A stretch of DNA of 64,000 nt from Allobosea sp. OK403 (GTDB lineage Bacteria > Pseudomonadota > Alphaproteobacteria > Rhizobiales > Beijerinckiaceae): the NCBI RefSeq assembly GCF_900113835.1, contig NZ_FOQV01000006.1, forward strand, positions 62,001 to 126,000, given 5' to 3'. The notes beneath the pieces were generated by a model that was given only the letters and a program-made list of their open reading frames with translations, ran no database searches and was not told where the DNA came from. Made by a program: the position numbers and the translations under genes. Below are positions 7,770 through 15,133 of this stretch, piece by piece. Position 1 is the first letter of the stretch; the number at the start of each line of letters is the position of its first letter.

Positions 7770-8840
7770 ATGCGTGCCATGATCCGCTTATCGACCCTCC
7801 TCGCCACTGTCGCGCTGGCTGGTACGGCATTCGCGGCCCAGCCCCATCCAGCCGCTCGCGCCGGGGCCGTCGCGGCTGTCGTCGCGCCGCCGCCGCAACA
7901 GCCGGCGGCTCCGGCGCCGATGCGCAAGCCCTTCCTGCGTCCGGAGCTCACGCTTACGAGCGAGCTCGTCAGCTTCGGCGATCTGCTCTCGGGATTGCCG
8001 AGCGAGGCTGCCGCGACCCCGGGTTTCCGGGCACCCGCACTCGGCGAGACCGGCACGATTCAGGTCAGCCGCATCATGGAGGCGGCGCGTGCCGCTGGCA
8101 TCATTCGCGACGCCAGCGACATCGAGAGCCATGGCTTCGCACAGGTGATCGTGACCCGCGCGGCGCGGCGCCTGATGGCGTCCGATCTCGAGGCGGCGGT
8201 GAAGACAGGCCTCCAGGAGCGCTTCGGGGTCGATGCCCGGGCGCTGGCGCTAGCGATCGACGGCGGTGCACCGGCGATTGCGATCGAACCCGAATTGACC
8301 GGCGACGTTACGGTGCTCGATCTCGGTTATGACGCCCGCTCGCGCCGTGTGCAGGCGAGGCTGATCGTGCCAGGCAGCGCGGCGATGCGCCTGAAGCCCA
8401 TCCGCATCACGGGCCAGATGGTCGACACCATCGAGGTCGTGGTGCCGCGCCGTAACATCGCTCGCGGGGAAACGTTGAGCGTGGCCGATGTTATCGTCGA
8501 ACGCCGCCCGCGCGACGGGCAGGCGACCGAACTCATCGGCGAGGCGAAGGCGGCCGTCGACAAGGTGGCGCGACGCGCGCTCGCTATCGGCATGCCGCTG
8601 CGCGTCGGCGACGTGCAGCGCGAGGAGATCGTCGGGAAGGGCGATCTCGTCACCATCGTCTACGAGGCGCCCGGCCTGCTCATCTCGATGCGCGGCAAGT
8701 CCGGCGAGGCCGGCGCGATGGGCGATGTCATCACCGTCACCAATCCCCAATCCAAGCGCGTGCTGCAGGGCACGGTCAGCGGGCCCGGGCGGGTTTCCGT
8801 CAAAAGCTCCGCCATCGGCCGTGTCGCCAGCGCACCCTGA
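7770..8840 (+). CDS. flgA: Flagellar P-ring assembly chaperone FlgA
   Basis: FlgA is a periplasmic chaperone for P-ring (FlgI) assembly. The 356-residue product has a signal peptide (to about residue 23, LLATVALAGTAFAAQ), a Pro/Ala linker, then FlgA core and SAF-like domains. Conserved stretches include VVVPRRNIARGETLSVADV and RRALAIGMPLRVGDVQREE, ending with the NPQSKRVLQGTVSGPGRV motif. It is longer than the ~220-residue enterobacterial FlgA, as in many alphaproteobacteria. An alternative ATG at 7779 would shorten it by three residues. Eight bases separate it from flgG. Confidence 0.93.
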   Translation: MRAMIRLSTLLATVALAGTAFAAQPHPAARAGAVAAVVAPPPQQPAAPAPMRKPFLRPELTLTSELVSFGDLLSGLPSEAAATPGFRAPALGETGTIQVSRIMEAARAAGIIRDASDIESHGFAQVIVTRAARRLMASDLEAAVKTGLQERFGVDARALALAIDGGAPAIAIEPELTGDVTVLDLGYDARSRRVQARLIVPGSAAMRLKPIRITGQMVDTIEVVVPRRNIARGETLSVADVIVERRPRDGQATELIGEAKAAVDKVARRALAIGMPLRVGDVQREEIVGKGDLVTIVYEAPGLLISMRGKSGEAGAMGDVITVTNPQSKRVLQGTVSGPGRVSVKSSAIGRVASAP

Positions 8841-8864
8841 TCCAGACAGTTGCGGACCCTGATC

Positions 8865-9605
8865 ATGACCACACGCATTCTCGTCAGACTCTCCGGGCTC
8901 CTTGCCCTCAGTGTCGCTCTCAGCGCCTGCGGCGCGGCCGACCGGCTCGCCAATGTCGGCCAAGCGCCGGCCCTCTCCGCGATCGAAGATCCAACGGCGG
9001 TGAAGGGCTACAAGCCCGTGCAGATGCCGATGCCGGCGGTGGAGCACGCCTCTTTCGCGCCGAACTCGCTCTGGCGCACCGGCTCGCGCGCCTTCTTCAA
9101 GGATCAGCGTGCTCGAGTGGTCGGCGATCTGGTGACGGTCAAGGTCAAGGTCACCGACAAGGCCCAACTCGACAACACGACCAAGCGCAGCCGCAAGAAT
9201 GGCGAGGACGCGGGCGCCGACAACATCCTCGGCTACGAGAAGAGTCTGCCCAATGGCGCCACCGCCGGCTCGCTCCTGAAACTCGATTCGACCGCTTCGA
9301 GCGAGGGCGTGGGCTCGGTGCGTCGCGCCGAGACCCTGGCCACGAACGTTGCCGCCGTGGTCACGCAGGCCCTGCCCAACGGCAATCTGGTGGTCGAGGG
9401 CAAGCAGGAGATCCGGGTCAATTTCGAGGTGCGCGAGTTGATCGTCGCCGGCGTGATCCGGCCCGAGGACATCGAATCGGACAACACCATCGATTCGACC
9501 AAGATCGCCCAGGCCCGGATCGCTTATGGCGGGCGCGGCCAGCTCACCGATGTCCAGCAGCCGCGCTATGGCCAGCAGGTCATGGATATCCTGCTGCCCT
9601 TCTAG
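8865..9605 (+). CDS. flgH: Flagellar L-ring lipoprotein FlgH
   Basis: FlgH forms the outer-membrane L-ring bushing. The ATG at 8865 gives a short signal peptide ending in a lipobox (VALSAC, Cys near 23); a TTG at 8850 is in frame but unnecessary. The product has 246 residues, with the family motifs NSLWRTGSRAFFKDQRARVV and GDLVTVKVKVTDKAQLDN, and a C-terminus GRGQLTDVQQPRYGQQVMD followed by ILLPF. It ends the flgFGAH operon; flgI is not adjacent in the window. Its stop codon is the first base of a family A repeat, and a terminator follows about 330 bp later. Confidence 0.95.
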   Translation: MTTRILVRLSGLLALSVALSACGAADRLANVGQAPALSAIEDPTAVKGYKPVQMPMPAVEHASFAPNSLWRTGSRAFFKDQRARVVGDLVTVKVKVTDKAQLDNTTKRSRKNGEDAGADNILGYEKSLPNGATAGSLLKLDSTASSEGVGSVRRAETLATNVAAVVTQALPNGNLVVEGKQEIRVNFEVRELIVAGVIRPEDIESDNTIDSTKIAQARIAYGGRGQLTDVQQPRYGQQVMDILLPF

Positions 9606-9719
9606 ATCACGTCGCATTCGGGCGGAACCGCCCGAATGCGAAAAAACGTGATCGATTCTAAAAGTTTAGAGCATTGCTCATGCGAAAAACCGGTGCCCAC
9701 TTTTTCGCGCAAGGCTCTA
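9604..9719. repeat. Intergenic repeat, family A, copy 1 (double hairpin)
   Basis: Two hairpins lie in tandem. The first has outer arms ATCACGT/ACGTGAT and inner arms CGCATTCGGGCGG/CCGCCCGAATGCG. The second runs from TAGAGCATTGC to GCAAGGCTCTA around a GCGAAAAACCGGTGCCCAC core. Copies are at 25832, 37894 and 53702. The inner arm differs here (GGGCGG, not GGACGG), with the matching change on the other side. Confidence 0.8.
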
Positions 9720-9830
9720 AAGGCATCGCGCAGATCTCACGAAGTTCCGGCCGGCGTGGAACGCTCCCCGCTTATTCCCGCGCTGGCCGGCCGGCGGTCT
9801 CTCCCGAGCCGCCGGCTCTTATCGCCAAGT

Positions 9831-9881
9831 GAGAGCGGGATGACGAGAAGCAGCTTCCCGCTTTTCCGTCATCCTGCTCTC
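9831..9881. repeat. Hairpin element
   Basis: GAGAGCGGGATGACG (9831-9845) pairs with CCGTCATCCTGCTCTC (9866-9881). It resembles the GAGAGCAGGAT ends of family C elements and may be a degenerate relative. It lies between flgH and its terminator. Confidence 0.45.
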
Positions 9882-9933
9882 GTCCCGGCCGCCCGCCACG
9901 CTCCCCAAGCTCACAAGGCTGGCGGCCAAAAAG

Positions 9934-9962
9934 AAGCCCCGCGCCTCCCGCGCGGGGCTTTT
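9934..9962 (+). terminator. Rho-independent terminator for the flgFGAH operon
   Basis: An 11-bp perfect GC-rich stem (AAGCCCCGCGC / GCGCGGGGCTT) around a 5-base loop is followed by TTTT on the plus strand. It is 329 bp after flgH, with repeats between. A run of A's on the left could also let it work on the minus strand. Confidence 0.7.
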
Positions 9963-9973
9963 GCCCACGAAAC

Positions 9974-10005
9974 AAAAAAGGCCCTCCGCGCGTTGCGGAA
10001 GGCCT
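9974..10005 (-). terminator. Rho-independent terminator for dksA
   Basis: On the minus strand the stem AGGCCTTCCGC / GCGGAGGGCCT (one wobble) is followed by six T's. It is the first terminator downstream of dksA but lies about 290 bp beyond its stop, separated by the inverted-repeat element at 10025-10289. Confidence 0.7.
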
Positions 10006-10024
10006 CGGGCTGCGAAGCAGGCCT

Positions 10025-10289
10025 TAGAGGCTGTTCTGAACCATGGAGCCGATGTGATGAGGTCAAAACGACGGAGATGGGAGGAGCATTGCGCCGCCGA
10101 TACGTCCGTATCGGCAAGCGATGCGGCGCTGCAGCTCCGCCGTTTTCACCTCACCCGCAGGGCGCGGCGCTTTTGTGCGACTGCTGTGTCGTTCTTCGTA
10201 GCAAACCGGAAGGTTTGCGTCCTCGAACTCCTCGCATTCGCGCAAAATCGCCAGCGTCAGATCGACCCCATGGTTCAGAACAGCCTCTA
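10025..10289. mobile_element. MITE-like element, family D, copy 1
   Basis: About 265 bp bounded by inverted repeats TAGAGGCTGTTCTGAACCAT and its complement (over 23 matching bases, continuing imperfectly inward). The interior contains GACGGAGATGGGAGGAGC, a CGTCCGTATCGGCAAGCGATG segment and TTTTCACCTCACCCGCAGGG. It has no coding capacity. A second copy in the opposite orientation lies at 58986-59162 with the same interior blocks but different terminal repeats. It stops two bases from the dksA stop codon. Confidence 0.65.
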
Positions 10290-10291
10290 GC

Positions 10292-10714
10292 TTAGTCGTC
10301 GCGGAACACACGCTCATTGCGCTCGTGACGTTCCTGCGCTTCCAGCGAGAGCGTTGCGATCGGCCGGGCCTCGAGGCGCTTCAGAGAGATCGGTTCGCCG
10401 GTGTCTTCGCAATAGCCATACGAGCCCTCGTCAATGCGGGCGATGGCGGATTCGATCTTGGCGATCAGCTTGCGCTGGCGATCGCGGGCGCGCAGCTCGA
10501 TGGCGCGGTCGGTTTCGGAGGAGGCGCGGTCGGCGATGTCGGGGTGGTTCTCGCTTTCGCTCTGCAGAGTGACGAGTGTTTCTTTTGCTTCCTTCAGAAT
10601 CTCGTTCTTCCAGGACAGAAGCTTGCCGCGGAAATACTCGCGCTGCCGCTCGTTCATGAACGGCTCGCTATCGGTGGGTTTGTAGTCCGCTTCGAGAATG
10701 ATTTGCTTCGACAT
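10292..10714 (-). CDS. dksA: RNA polymerase-binding transcription factor DksA
   Basis: DksA binds the secondary channel of RNA polymerase and, with ppGpp, adjusts transcription during starvation. The start at 10714 gives 140 residues beginning MSKQIILEADYKPTDSEPFM. The coiled-coil tip contains ENHPDIADRASSETDRAIEL with the acidic pattern DxxDxA. In the C-terminal zinc-finger region only one cysteine remains (GYCEDTGEPI; the second pair reads ATLSLEAQ), the usual zinc-independent state in alphaproteobacteria. The open frame extends 34 codons upstream but that part is not DksA-like. Confidence 0.93.
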   Translation of the reverse strand: MSKQIILEADYKPTDSEPFMNERQREYFRGKLLSWKNEILKEAKETLVTLQSESENHPDIADRASSETDRAIELRARDRQRKLIAKIESAIARIDEGSYGYCEDTGEPISLKRLEARPIATLSLEAQERHERNERVFRDD

Positions 10715-11061
10715 AGGCGCACTCTCTGAGTTGGTCGTCTCGGCGCGCCCACCGACTCTGCCGTGGGAGGCCCGCCGATTTCGCGCCCTTATAGCGAGGG
10801 ACATGGGCAGTAACAATCACCGCCGCGCGTCTTCAACCACTTCCGTCAACACATTGCCTCGACTGGGCGATAGAGCGCCGAAACGGGTGTTTCTGCCCCT
10901 GATTCTTGCCCTTGCTTCAAAGCGGTGCCGCCTGGGCGGGAGGCCGCCCGCCTCGGCAGATCCCGTTGAGACGGCTGCAGGGATGTGGATGGCCGTAGAA
11001 TCAGTCTGGGCTCGTGATTCTTTCGCTGGCCCGAGACGCGGCCGGGAGCGCTGCGATGCCT
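10715..11061. other. Intergenic region: dksA upstream side and MBOAT downstream side
   Basis: No gene is supported. The dksA promoter should lie at the left end, but no clear -35/-10 pair stands out. An imperfect inverted repeat GAATCA/TGATTC lies near 10998-11020. No terminator for the MBOAT gene is obvious. Confidence 0.35.
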
Positions 11062-12450
11062 TCAGAACTGGAAGTAGATGAATTCATAATTGGCATCGTC
11101 GCCGATCTTGAACAGGACGATGACGAAGAGGAGCGCCGCAATCACCGCGATCCAGCGCATCGGGGGCAGCCGGTGTACGAGCGTCCAGGCCGTCGGGCCG
11201 AGAATCGCGAAGGCGGCGGCCGGCAGCAGCGCGCGCCATTTGAAGCCCGTCCCCTTTGGAGCCAGGCCGATCAGCCCCTTATAGATCGCCAATGCCGCCT
11301 CAAAACTCGTGGCGCGGAAGAGCACCCAGCACAGCATGACGAAGATGAAGGTCAGGAGCCAGCCGAGCGGCTGGGGCATCGGCAGTTCGGCGCGCCGCCA
11401 AAGCAGCGCCACGATCAGGGCGAGCCCATGTGCGACGCCCCAGGCGACATAGGTGAACCCCGCACCGTGCCAGAGCCCTCCCAGCGCCATGGTCGCAAAC
11501 AACGCCCAGATCTGGGTCGGGAGGCCATGCCGCGAACCGCCGAGCCAGATATAGAGATAATCGCGCAGGAAGCGCGACAGCGTCATGTGCCAGCGCCGCC
11601 AGAAATCCTGGATGCTCGTCGAACGATAGGGTGCCTCGAAATTCTGCGGCAGCACGATGCCGAAGAGCAGCGCCAGCCCGAGCGCCATGTCGGTGTAGCC
11701 GGAAAAGTCGAAATAGATCTGGAAGGTGAAGGCGAGCGTGCCTTGCCAGGCCTCCGCCATGCTGACGATTTTGCCGACGGCGGCGGCCGCGAAGACCGGG
11801 TTGGCGTATTCGGCCAGCGGGTCACCGAGCAGCACCTTCTTGGCGAGGCCGGCGGTCAGCAGCAGCAGGCCGCGCGCGATCCGCTCGGCCGCATCCGGCC
11901 GCTGATAGGGCCGCTCCTCGAACTGGTGCATGATCTCGCGCCAGCGCACCAGCGGCCCCGCCAGCACCTGCGGAAAGAAGGCGATATAGAGCGCGTAACG
12001 CACCAGATCGTAGCGCGGCGCCTCGCCGCGCCTGAGATCGGTCAGGTACATGACATGGTGGAAGGTGAAGAAGGAGATGCCGAGCGGCAGCGCGAGATCG
12101 AGCCGCGGCGTCGCAAGGCCTGACGTCGCAAGGCCTGGAATCATTCCGGCGAGATCGGCGAAGAAGTTGACGTATTTGAACAGCGCAAGCGCGGCGAGGT
12201 TCAAGACGATCGCCAGCGTGATCAGCGCACCCGCCTTGGTCTGCTGGAAGGCCTCGGCGATGAGCCAGTTCAGCCCGATCGAGAGCGCGAGCAACGGCAC
12301 GAAGCGCCAGTCCCAATAGCCGTAGAAGGCGAAGGACAGCGCCACCAGCACAGGCAAGCGCCACTGCGGCGCGAAGCGCTCGGCGAGCCAATGCAGGCCA
12401 AGAGCGAGCGGCAGGAAGCCGAGCAGGAAAGCGAAGGAGTTGAAGAGCAT
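11062..12450 (-). CDS. MBOAT-family O-acyltransferase (AlgI/DltB-like)
   Basis: Membrane-bound O-acyltransferases move acyl groups onto extracellular polymers such as alginate or teichoic acid. This 462-residue protein has about ten hydrophobic segments, opens MLFNSFAFLLGFLPLALGLHW as AlgI-type members do, and carries the catalytic region IQDFWRRWHMTLSRFLRDYL with downstream GLWHGAGFTYVAWGVAHG, including the essential His of the family. No partner acyl carrier or SGNH-type gene is next to it, so the polymer acylated is unknown. The TetR gene diverges, 153 bp away. Confidence 0.88.
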   Translation of the reverse strand: MLFNSFAFLLGFLPLALGLHWLAERFAPQWRLPVLVALSFAFYGYWDWRFVPLLALSIGLNWLIAEAFQQTKAGALITLAIVLNLAALALFKYVNFFADLAGMIPGLATSGLATPRLDLALPLGISFFTFHHVMYLTDLRRGEAPRYDLVRYALYIAFFPQVLAGPLVRWREIMHQFEERPYQRPDAAERIARGLLLLTAGLAKKVLLGDPLAEYANPVFAAAAVGKIVSMAEAWQGTLAFTFQIYFDFSGYTDMALGLALLFGIVLPQNFEAPYRSTSIQDFWRRWHMTLSRFLRDYLYIWLGGSRHGLPTQIWALFATMALGGLWHGAGFTYVAWGVAHGLALIVALLWRRAELPMPQPLGWLLTFIFVMLCWVLFRATSFEAALAIYKGLIGLAPKGTGFKWRALLPAAAFAILGPTAWTLVHRLPPMRWIAVIAALLFVIVLFKIGDDANYEFIYFQF

Positions 12451-12555
12451 CGAGCAAGGCGGGTCCGGGGCCGGCTGCCGCCTTAGACCATTGTCCCGCG
12501 CAAGTCATGTCGAGCGTGGGCTTTGCCAGGCCGATGCCCGCGTATCGCATGAGCG

Positions 12556-12577
12556 TTTAATCAATCGATTGATTAAA
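12556..12577. promoter_or_regulatory. Perfect 22-bp palindrome, probable TetR operator
   Basis: The half-site TTTAATCAATC is followed directly by its exact reverse complement. It sits 26 bp upstream of the TetR start codon and about 105 bp upstream of the divergent MBOAT gene. CerR/YbiH-type TetR regulators commonly repress their own exporter operon from such a site. Confidence 0.7.
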
Positions 12578-12603
12578 TTGAAGTTCCGCGCTAGGTGAGT
12601 CAG

Positions 12604-13266
12604 ATGAAAGTAGCCTCCGGCAACGACCAAAGCGCTCGCGAAGCGTTGATGCGCGCAGGGCTCGACCTGTTCGGGCGGCACGGCTTTGATGCGAGCTCAA
12701 TCCGCCAGATCGCGCAGGCGGCCGGTGTCAACAGCGCCGGCATCGCCTATCATTTCGGTAGCAAGGACGGGTTGCGCCAGGCCTGCGCCGCGGCCATCGT
12801 CGCCACGATGAAGGAGCGGGTCTTCGGGGCCGCCGCGACCATGCCGCCGCTGGAAGGGCTCTCGCCGGAGGCGGCGGTGGAGTTTTTGGTTGCGGTTGTG
12901 AGCCGGGTTACGGCCTTCGCGGCACGCGCGCCGGAGAGCGAGGCCATCGCCCGCTTCGTCGTGCGCGAGATGATGGAGCCGACCTCGGCGTTCGAGACGC
13001 TCTATGAGGGGCTGGTCGGCCCGGTCCATGGCCGTCTCTGCACGCTCTGGGCTGTTGCGACCGGCCTCGAGGCCGAGGCGCAGGCGACCAAGCTCGCCGT
13101 CTTCGCGATGGTCGGGCAAGTGCTCTATTTCCGGCTGGCCCGGCCGGCCGTGATGCGGCGCATGGGCTGGAGCGACATCGGCGAGGCTGAGAGCGAGGCG
13201 ATCGCCACCGTCATCCGCGCCAATGTCCGGGCCAGCATCGCTGCCATGTCGGAGGGACAGCCATGA
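12604..13266 (+). CDS. TetR-family regulator, CerR/YbiH-like
   Basis: This is a ligand-responsive DNA-binding repressor. The ATG at 12604 is preferred because AGGTGAG, a good match to the anti-Shine-Dalgarno, lies just upstream; a GTG at 12595 would overlap that site. The 220-residue protein has an N-terminal TetR helix-turn-helix (RQIAQAAGVNSAGIAYHFGS, residues ~37-56) and a C-terminal domain like the CerR/DUF1956 group. It overlaps the HlyD gene by 4 bases and heads a four-gene exporter operon, matching the E. coli ybiH-ybhGFSR plan. The palindrome at 12556 is the likely target. Confidence 0.88.
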   Translation: MKVASGNDQSAREALMRAGLDLFGRHGFDASSIRQIAQAAGVNSAGIAYHFGSKDGLRQACAAAIVATMKERVFGAAATMPPLEGLSPEAAVEFLVAVVSRVTAFAARAPESEAIARFVVREMMEPTSAFETLYEGLVGPVHGRLCTLWAVATGLEAEAQATKLAVFAMVGQVLYFRLARPAVMRRMGWSDIGEAESEAIATVIRANVRASIAAMSEGQP

Positions 13267-14219
13267 TCGCTGAATTCATCTGTTCTTTTGGCATCGCTGC
13301 CTCACTCGCCCTCTGCGGGCAGCCGACGACGCGCATCGCCGGCTATGTCGAGGGCGAATATGTTCGCCTCGGCCCGATCGATACCGCCCGGATCGAGAGC
13401 GTCGCGGTCAGGCGCGGCGAGCGTGTCGCACCCGGTGCGGTCGTCGCGGTGCTGCAGACCGATGATGCGCAAAATGCAGTCGCCGAGAGCGATGCCCGGC
13501 TGGTGCAGGCGAGGGCCCAACTTGCCAATCTGCTCAGCGGCCGGCGGCCGGAGGAGATCGCGGTGATCGAGGCGAGCGCGGCCTCTGCCAGGGCGCAGGA
13601 GCGCGAGGCCGACCGGGCGCTGGAGCGGCGGCAGGACCTTTTTCGCCGCGGCGTCTCGACCCAGGCCGATCTCGACCAGGCGCAGACGGCGCGCGACGTC
13701 GCGGCCGCAAATGTACGCCAGAGCGCAGCCAATCTCGCGGTTGCCCGGTTGCCGGCGCGCGAGGAGGAGATCAAGGCGGCGCAGAATCAGGTGACGCAGG
13801 CGCAGGCCGCTCTCGACCAGGCGAAATGGCGTCTGCTGCAGCGAAGGCTCGTTGCGCCGGCGGCCGGGATCGTCACCGATCTCGTGCGCTATCCTGGCGA
13901 ACTCGCGGGGCCGGCGGCGCCGGTGCTGACCTTCCTGCCGGATGGGGCGATCAAGCTGATGGTCTACGTACCGGAGGCGCTGCTGTTCGGCACCCGTGTC
14001 GGGACGCAGCTCGATATCCGGTGCAGCGGCTGTCCGTCCGGTCTGTCCGCCACCGTATCCTATGTCGCGCAGGAGCCGGAATTCACGCCGCCGGTGATCT
14101 ATTCGGCCGAGACCCGACAGAAGCTGGTCTATCTGGTCGAGGCCCGGCCGGAAGGCGCGCAGGCGGCGAAGCTTCAGCCGGGGCAGATCATCGATGTCGT
14201 GCTGCGAGGCCGACGGTGA
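13263..14219 (+). CDS. HlyD/YbhG-type efflux adaptor protein
   Basis: Periplasmic adaptor linking an inner-membrane ABC exporter to an outer-membrane channel. The 318 residues have a short hydrophobic N-terminus (~5-18), a lipoyl-like half-motif (VRRGERVAPGAVVAVLQTDD, ~52-71), a long alpha-helical hairpin rich in Ala, Gln, Arg and Glu (~75-190), the second lipoyl half (RRLVAPAAGIVTDLVRYPGE) and a beta-barrel end. The hydrophobic start ends LALC, not a canonical lipobox. It overlaps both neighbours by 4 bases, so translation is coupled through the operon. Confidence 0.88.
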   Translation: MIAEFICSFGIAASLALCGQPTTRIAGYVEGEYVRLGPIDTARIESVAVRRGERVAPGAVVAVLQTDDAQNAVAESDARLVQARAQLANLLSGRRPEEIAVIEASAASARAQEREADRALERRQDLFRRGVSTQADLDQAQTARDVAAANVRQSAANLAVARLPAREEEIKAAQNQVTQAQAALDQAKWRLLQRRLVAPAAGIVTDLVRYPGELAGPAAPVLTFLPDGAIKLMVYVPEALLFGTRVGTQLDIRCSGCPSGLSATVSYVAQEPEFTPPVIYSAETRQKLVYLVEARPEGAQAAKLQPGQIIDVVLRGRR

Positions 14220-15133
14220 ACGTCATCGAGGTCAAGGGGCTGACCAAGCGCTTCGGCACCCGCACTGTCGTCGACAATGTCGATCTCACGGTTGCAACGG
14301 GCGAGATCGTTGGCTTCCTCGGCCCCAACGGCTCGGGCAAGACGACGACGATCCGGCTGATCTGCGGGCTGCTGACGCCGGATGCCGGCGAGGGCACGGT
14401 GCTCGGTCTCGATGTCAGGCGCGACAGCGCCGCGATCAAGCGCCAGGTCGGCTATATGACGCAGAAATTCTCCTTCTACGAGGATCTCACGATCGAGGAG
14501 AATCTGACCTTCGTCGCGCGGCTTTACGAGCTGAAGCCTGTGCACGATGCGGTGGCGCGGACGCTCGATGGCCTTGGCCTGACCTCGCGCAAGGACCAGC
14601 TCGCCGGCACGCTGTCTGGCGGCTGGAAGCAGCGACTGGCACTCGCCGCCTGCATCATGCACCAGCCGAAACTGCTCCTGCTCGACGAGCCGACGGCCGG
14701 CGTCGATCCCAAGGCGCGACGCGAATTCTGGGACGAGATTCATCGCCTCGCGGGGGATGGGCTCACCGTGCTGGTTTCGACCCATTACATGGATGAGGCC
14801 GAGCGCTGCCACCGTATCGGCTACATCGCCTATGGCCGCATGCTGGCGACCGGGACGGTCGAGGACGTGGTGCGCGGCTCCGGTCTCGTCACCTATATCG
14901 TCCATGGCGCGCTGAAGCCTGAGCAGATGCGGGCTCTCTCAGTGGCCGATGGCGTCGAGCAGATTGCTCCCTTCGGTGCCAGCCTGCATGTCGTTGGCAC
15001 CGATCGGAGCAAGCTGGAGGCGGCGCTGGCGCCGCTTAAGGGCGACGCGGGCATCGGGGTCGAACCGGGCGAGACCAGCCTCGAGGACGTCTTCATCAAG
15101 TTCATGACCGGCGCGCAGGAGCGGGCGGCATGA
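14216..15133 (+). CDS. ABC exporter ATP-binding protein (YbhF/CcmA type)
   Basis: Nucleotide-binding subunit of the exporter. The GTG at 14216 overlaps the HlyD stop (GTGA) and gives 305 residues starting VNVIEVKGLTKRFGTRTVVD; the frame is open further upstream but inside the HlyD gene. Walker A is GPNGSGKT (36-43), the signature LSGGWKQRL and Walker B LLLLDEPTAGVDP. Unlike E. coli YbhF, which has two ATPase domains fused, it has a single domain, so it probably works as a homodimer. Confidence 0.93.
   Translation: MNVIEVKGLTKRFGTRTVVDNVDLTVATGEIVGFLGPNGSGKTTTIRLICGLLTPDAGEGTVLGLDVRRDSAAIKRQVGYMTQKFSFYEDLTIEENLTFVARLYELKPVHDAVARTLDGLGLTSRKDQLAGTLSGGWKQRLALAACIMHQPKLLLLDEPTAGVDPKARREFWDEIHRLAGDGLTVLVSTHYMDEAERCHRIGYIAYGRMLATGTVEDVVRGSGLVTYIVHGALKPEQMRALSVADGVEQIAPFGASLHVVGTDRSKLEAALAPLKGDAGIGVEPGETSLEDVFIKFMTGAQERAA

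Noticed and set aside
11014..12123. A 369-codon plus-strand frame over the MBOAT gene
   Set aside because: Composition is rich in Arg, Gln and Glu, as expected for the complement of a hydrophobic gene. The minus strand encodes clear MBOAT motifs.
13263..13330. A lipobox in the HlyD protein
   Set aside because: The sequence LALCGQ has Leu before the Cys, which does not fit the usual Gly, Ala or Ser at that position.
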